A stretch of DNA of 15,591 nucleotides, taken from positions 1-15,591 of the forward strand of contig CAZJJK010000079.1 in NCBI GenBank assembly GCA_964546285.1, in the 5' to 3' direction. Each line of letters opens with the position of its first letter. Positions within the stretch are counted from its first letter, which is position 1. This stretch comes from CAZJJK01 sp964546285. GTDB taxonomy: Bacteria; Spirochaetota; Spirochaetia; Treponematales; Breznakiellaceae. Under the pieces are notes generated by a model that saw only the letters and a program-made list of their open reading frames with translations, ran no database searches and had not been told where the DNA came from. Made by a program: the position numbers and the translations under genes. Below are positions 15,255-15,591 of the stretch, one piece after another.

Positions 15255-15591
<337 letters not shown>

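Overview
The window looks like chromosomal DNA from a Treponema-like spirochaete of medium GC content (by eye a little under 50%). Four things suggest this: the cheW / DegT-like / nadK / recN run followed by a conserved helical protein, a large ankyrin-repeat lipoprotein, a sugar ABC transporter operon with no ATPase gene of its own, and a tRNA gene that does not encode CCA. The assignment comes from gene content and remembered gene order; no database search was made.

Left part (1-1340). The 3' end of an unrecognised, probably extracytoplasmic protein is followed by a gene-poor stretch. That stretch contains a GC-rich 178-bp unit present twice (739-916 and 922-1099). Each unit ends in a long inverted repeat built from the last 17-21 nt of a tRNA-Leu plus its terminator. 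The second unit runs into the intact tRNA-Leu(GAG) gene (1082-1163, minus strand), which has a near-consensus promoter.

Middle (1341-10200). One plus-strand gene encodes a lipoprotein of about 26 ankyrin repeats. It converges on, and overlaps by 8 bp, a minus-strand operon read from a promoter near 10155-10183: cheW, a DegT-family aminotransferase homologue without the PLP lysine, nadK, recN, a helical hypothetical protein and a DUF6765-like protein. Junctions from cheW to the helical protein are tight or overlapping, so the genes are probably co-transcribed, coupling chemotaxis signalling, NADP supply and DNA repair in one unit.

Right part (10239-15591), all on the minus strand. A carbohydrate ABC uptake operon (binding protein, then two permeases) has a strong promoter followed directly by a perfect 26-bp palindrome resembling a LacI-family operator. 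A stem-loop separates the binding protein from the permeases. Upstream lies a methyl-accepting chemotaxis protein with three membrane helices and no periplasmic sensor domain, then the 5S rRNA and the 3' end of the 23S rRNA of an rRNA operon.

No CRISPR array, phage gene, insertion sequence or restriction/toxin system was seen. The most unusual items are the tRNA-derived inverted-repeat units, the lysine-less DegT homologue and the palindromic sugar operator.
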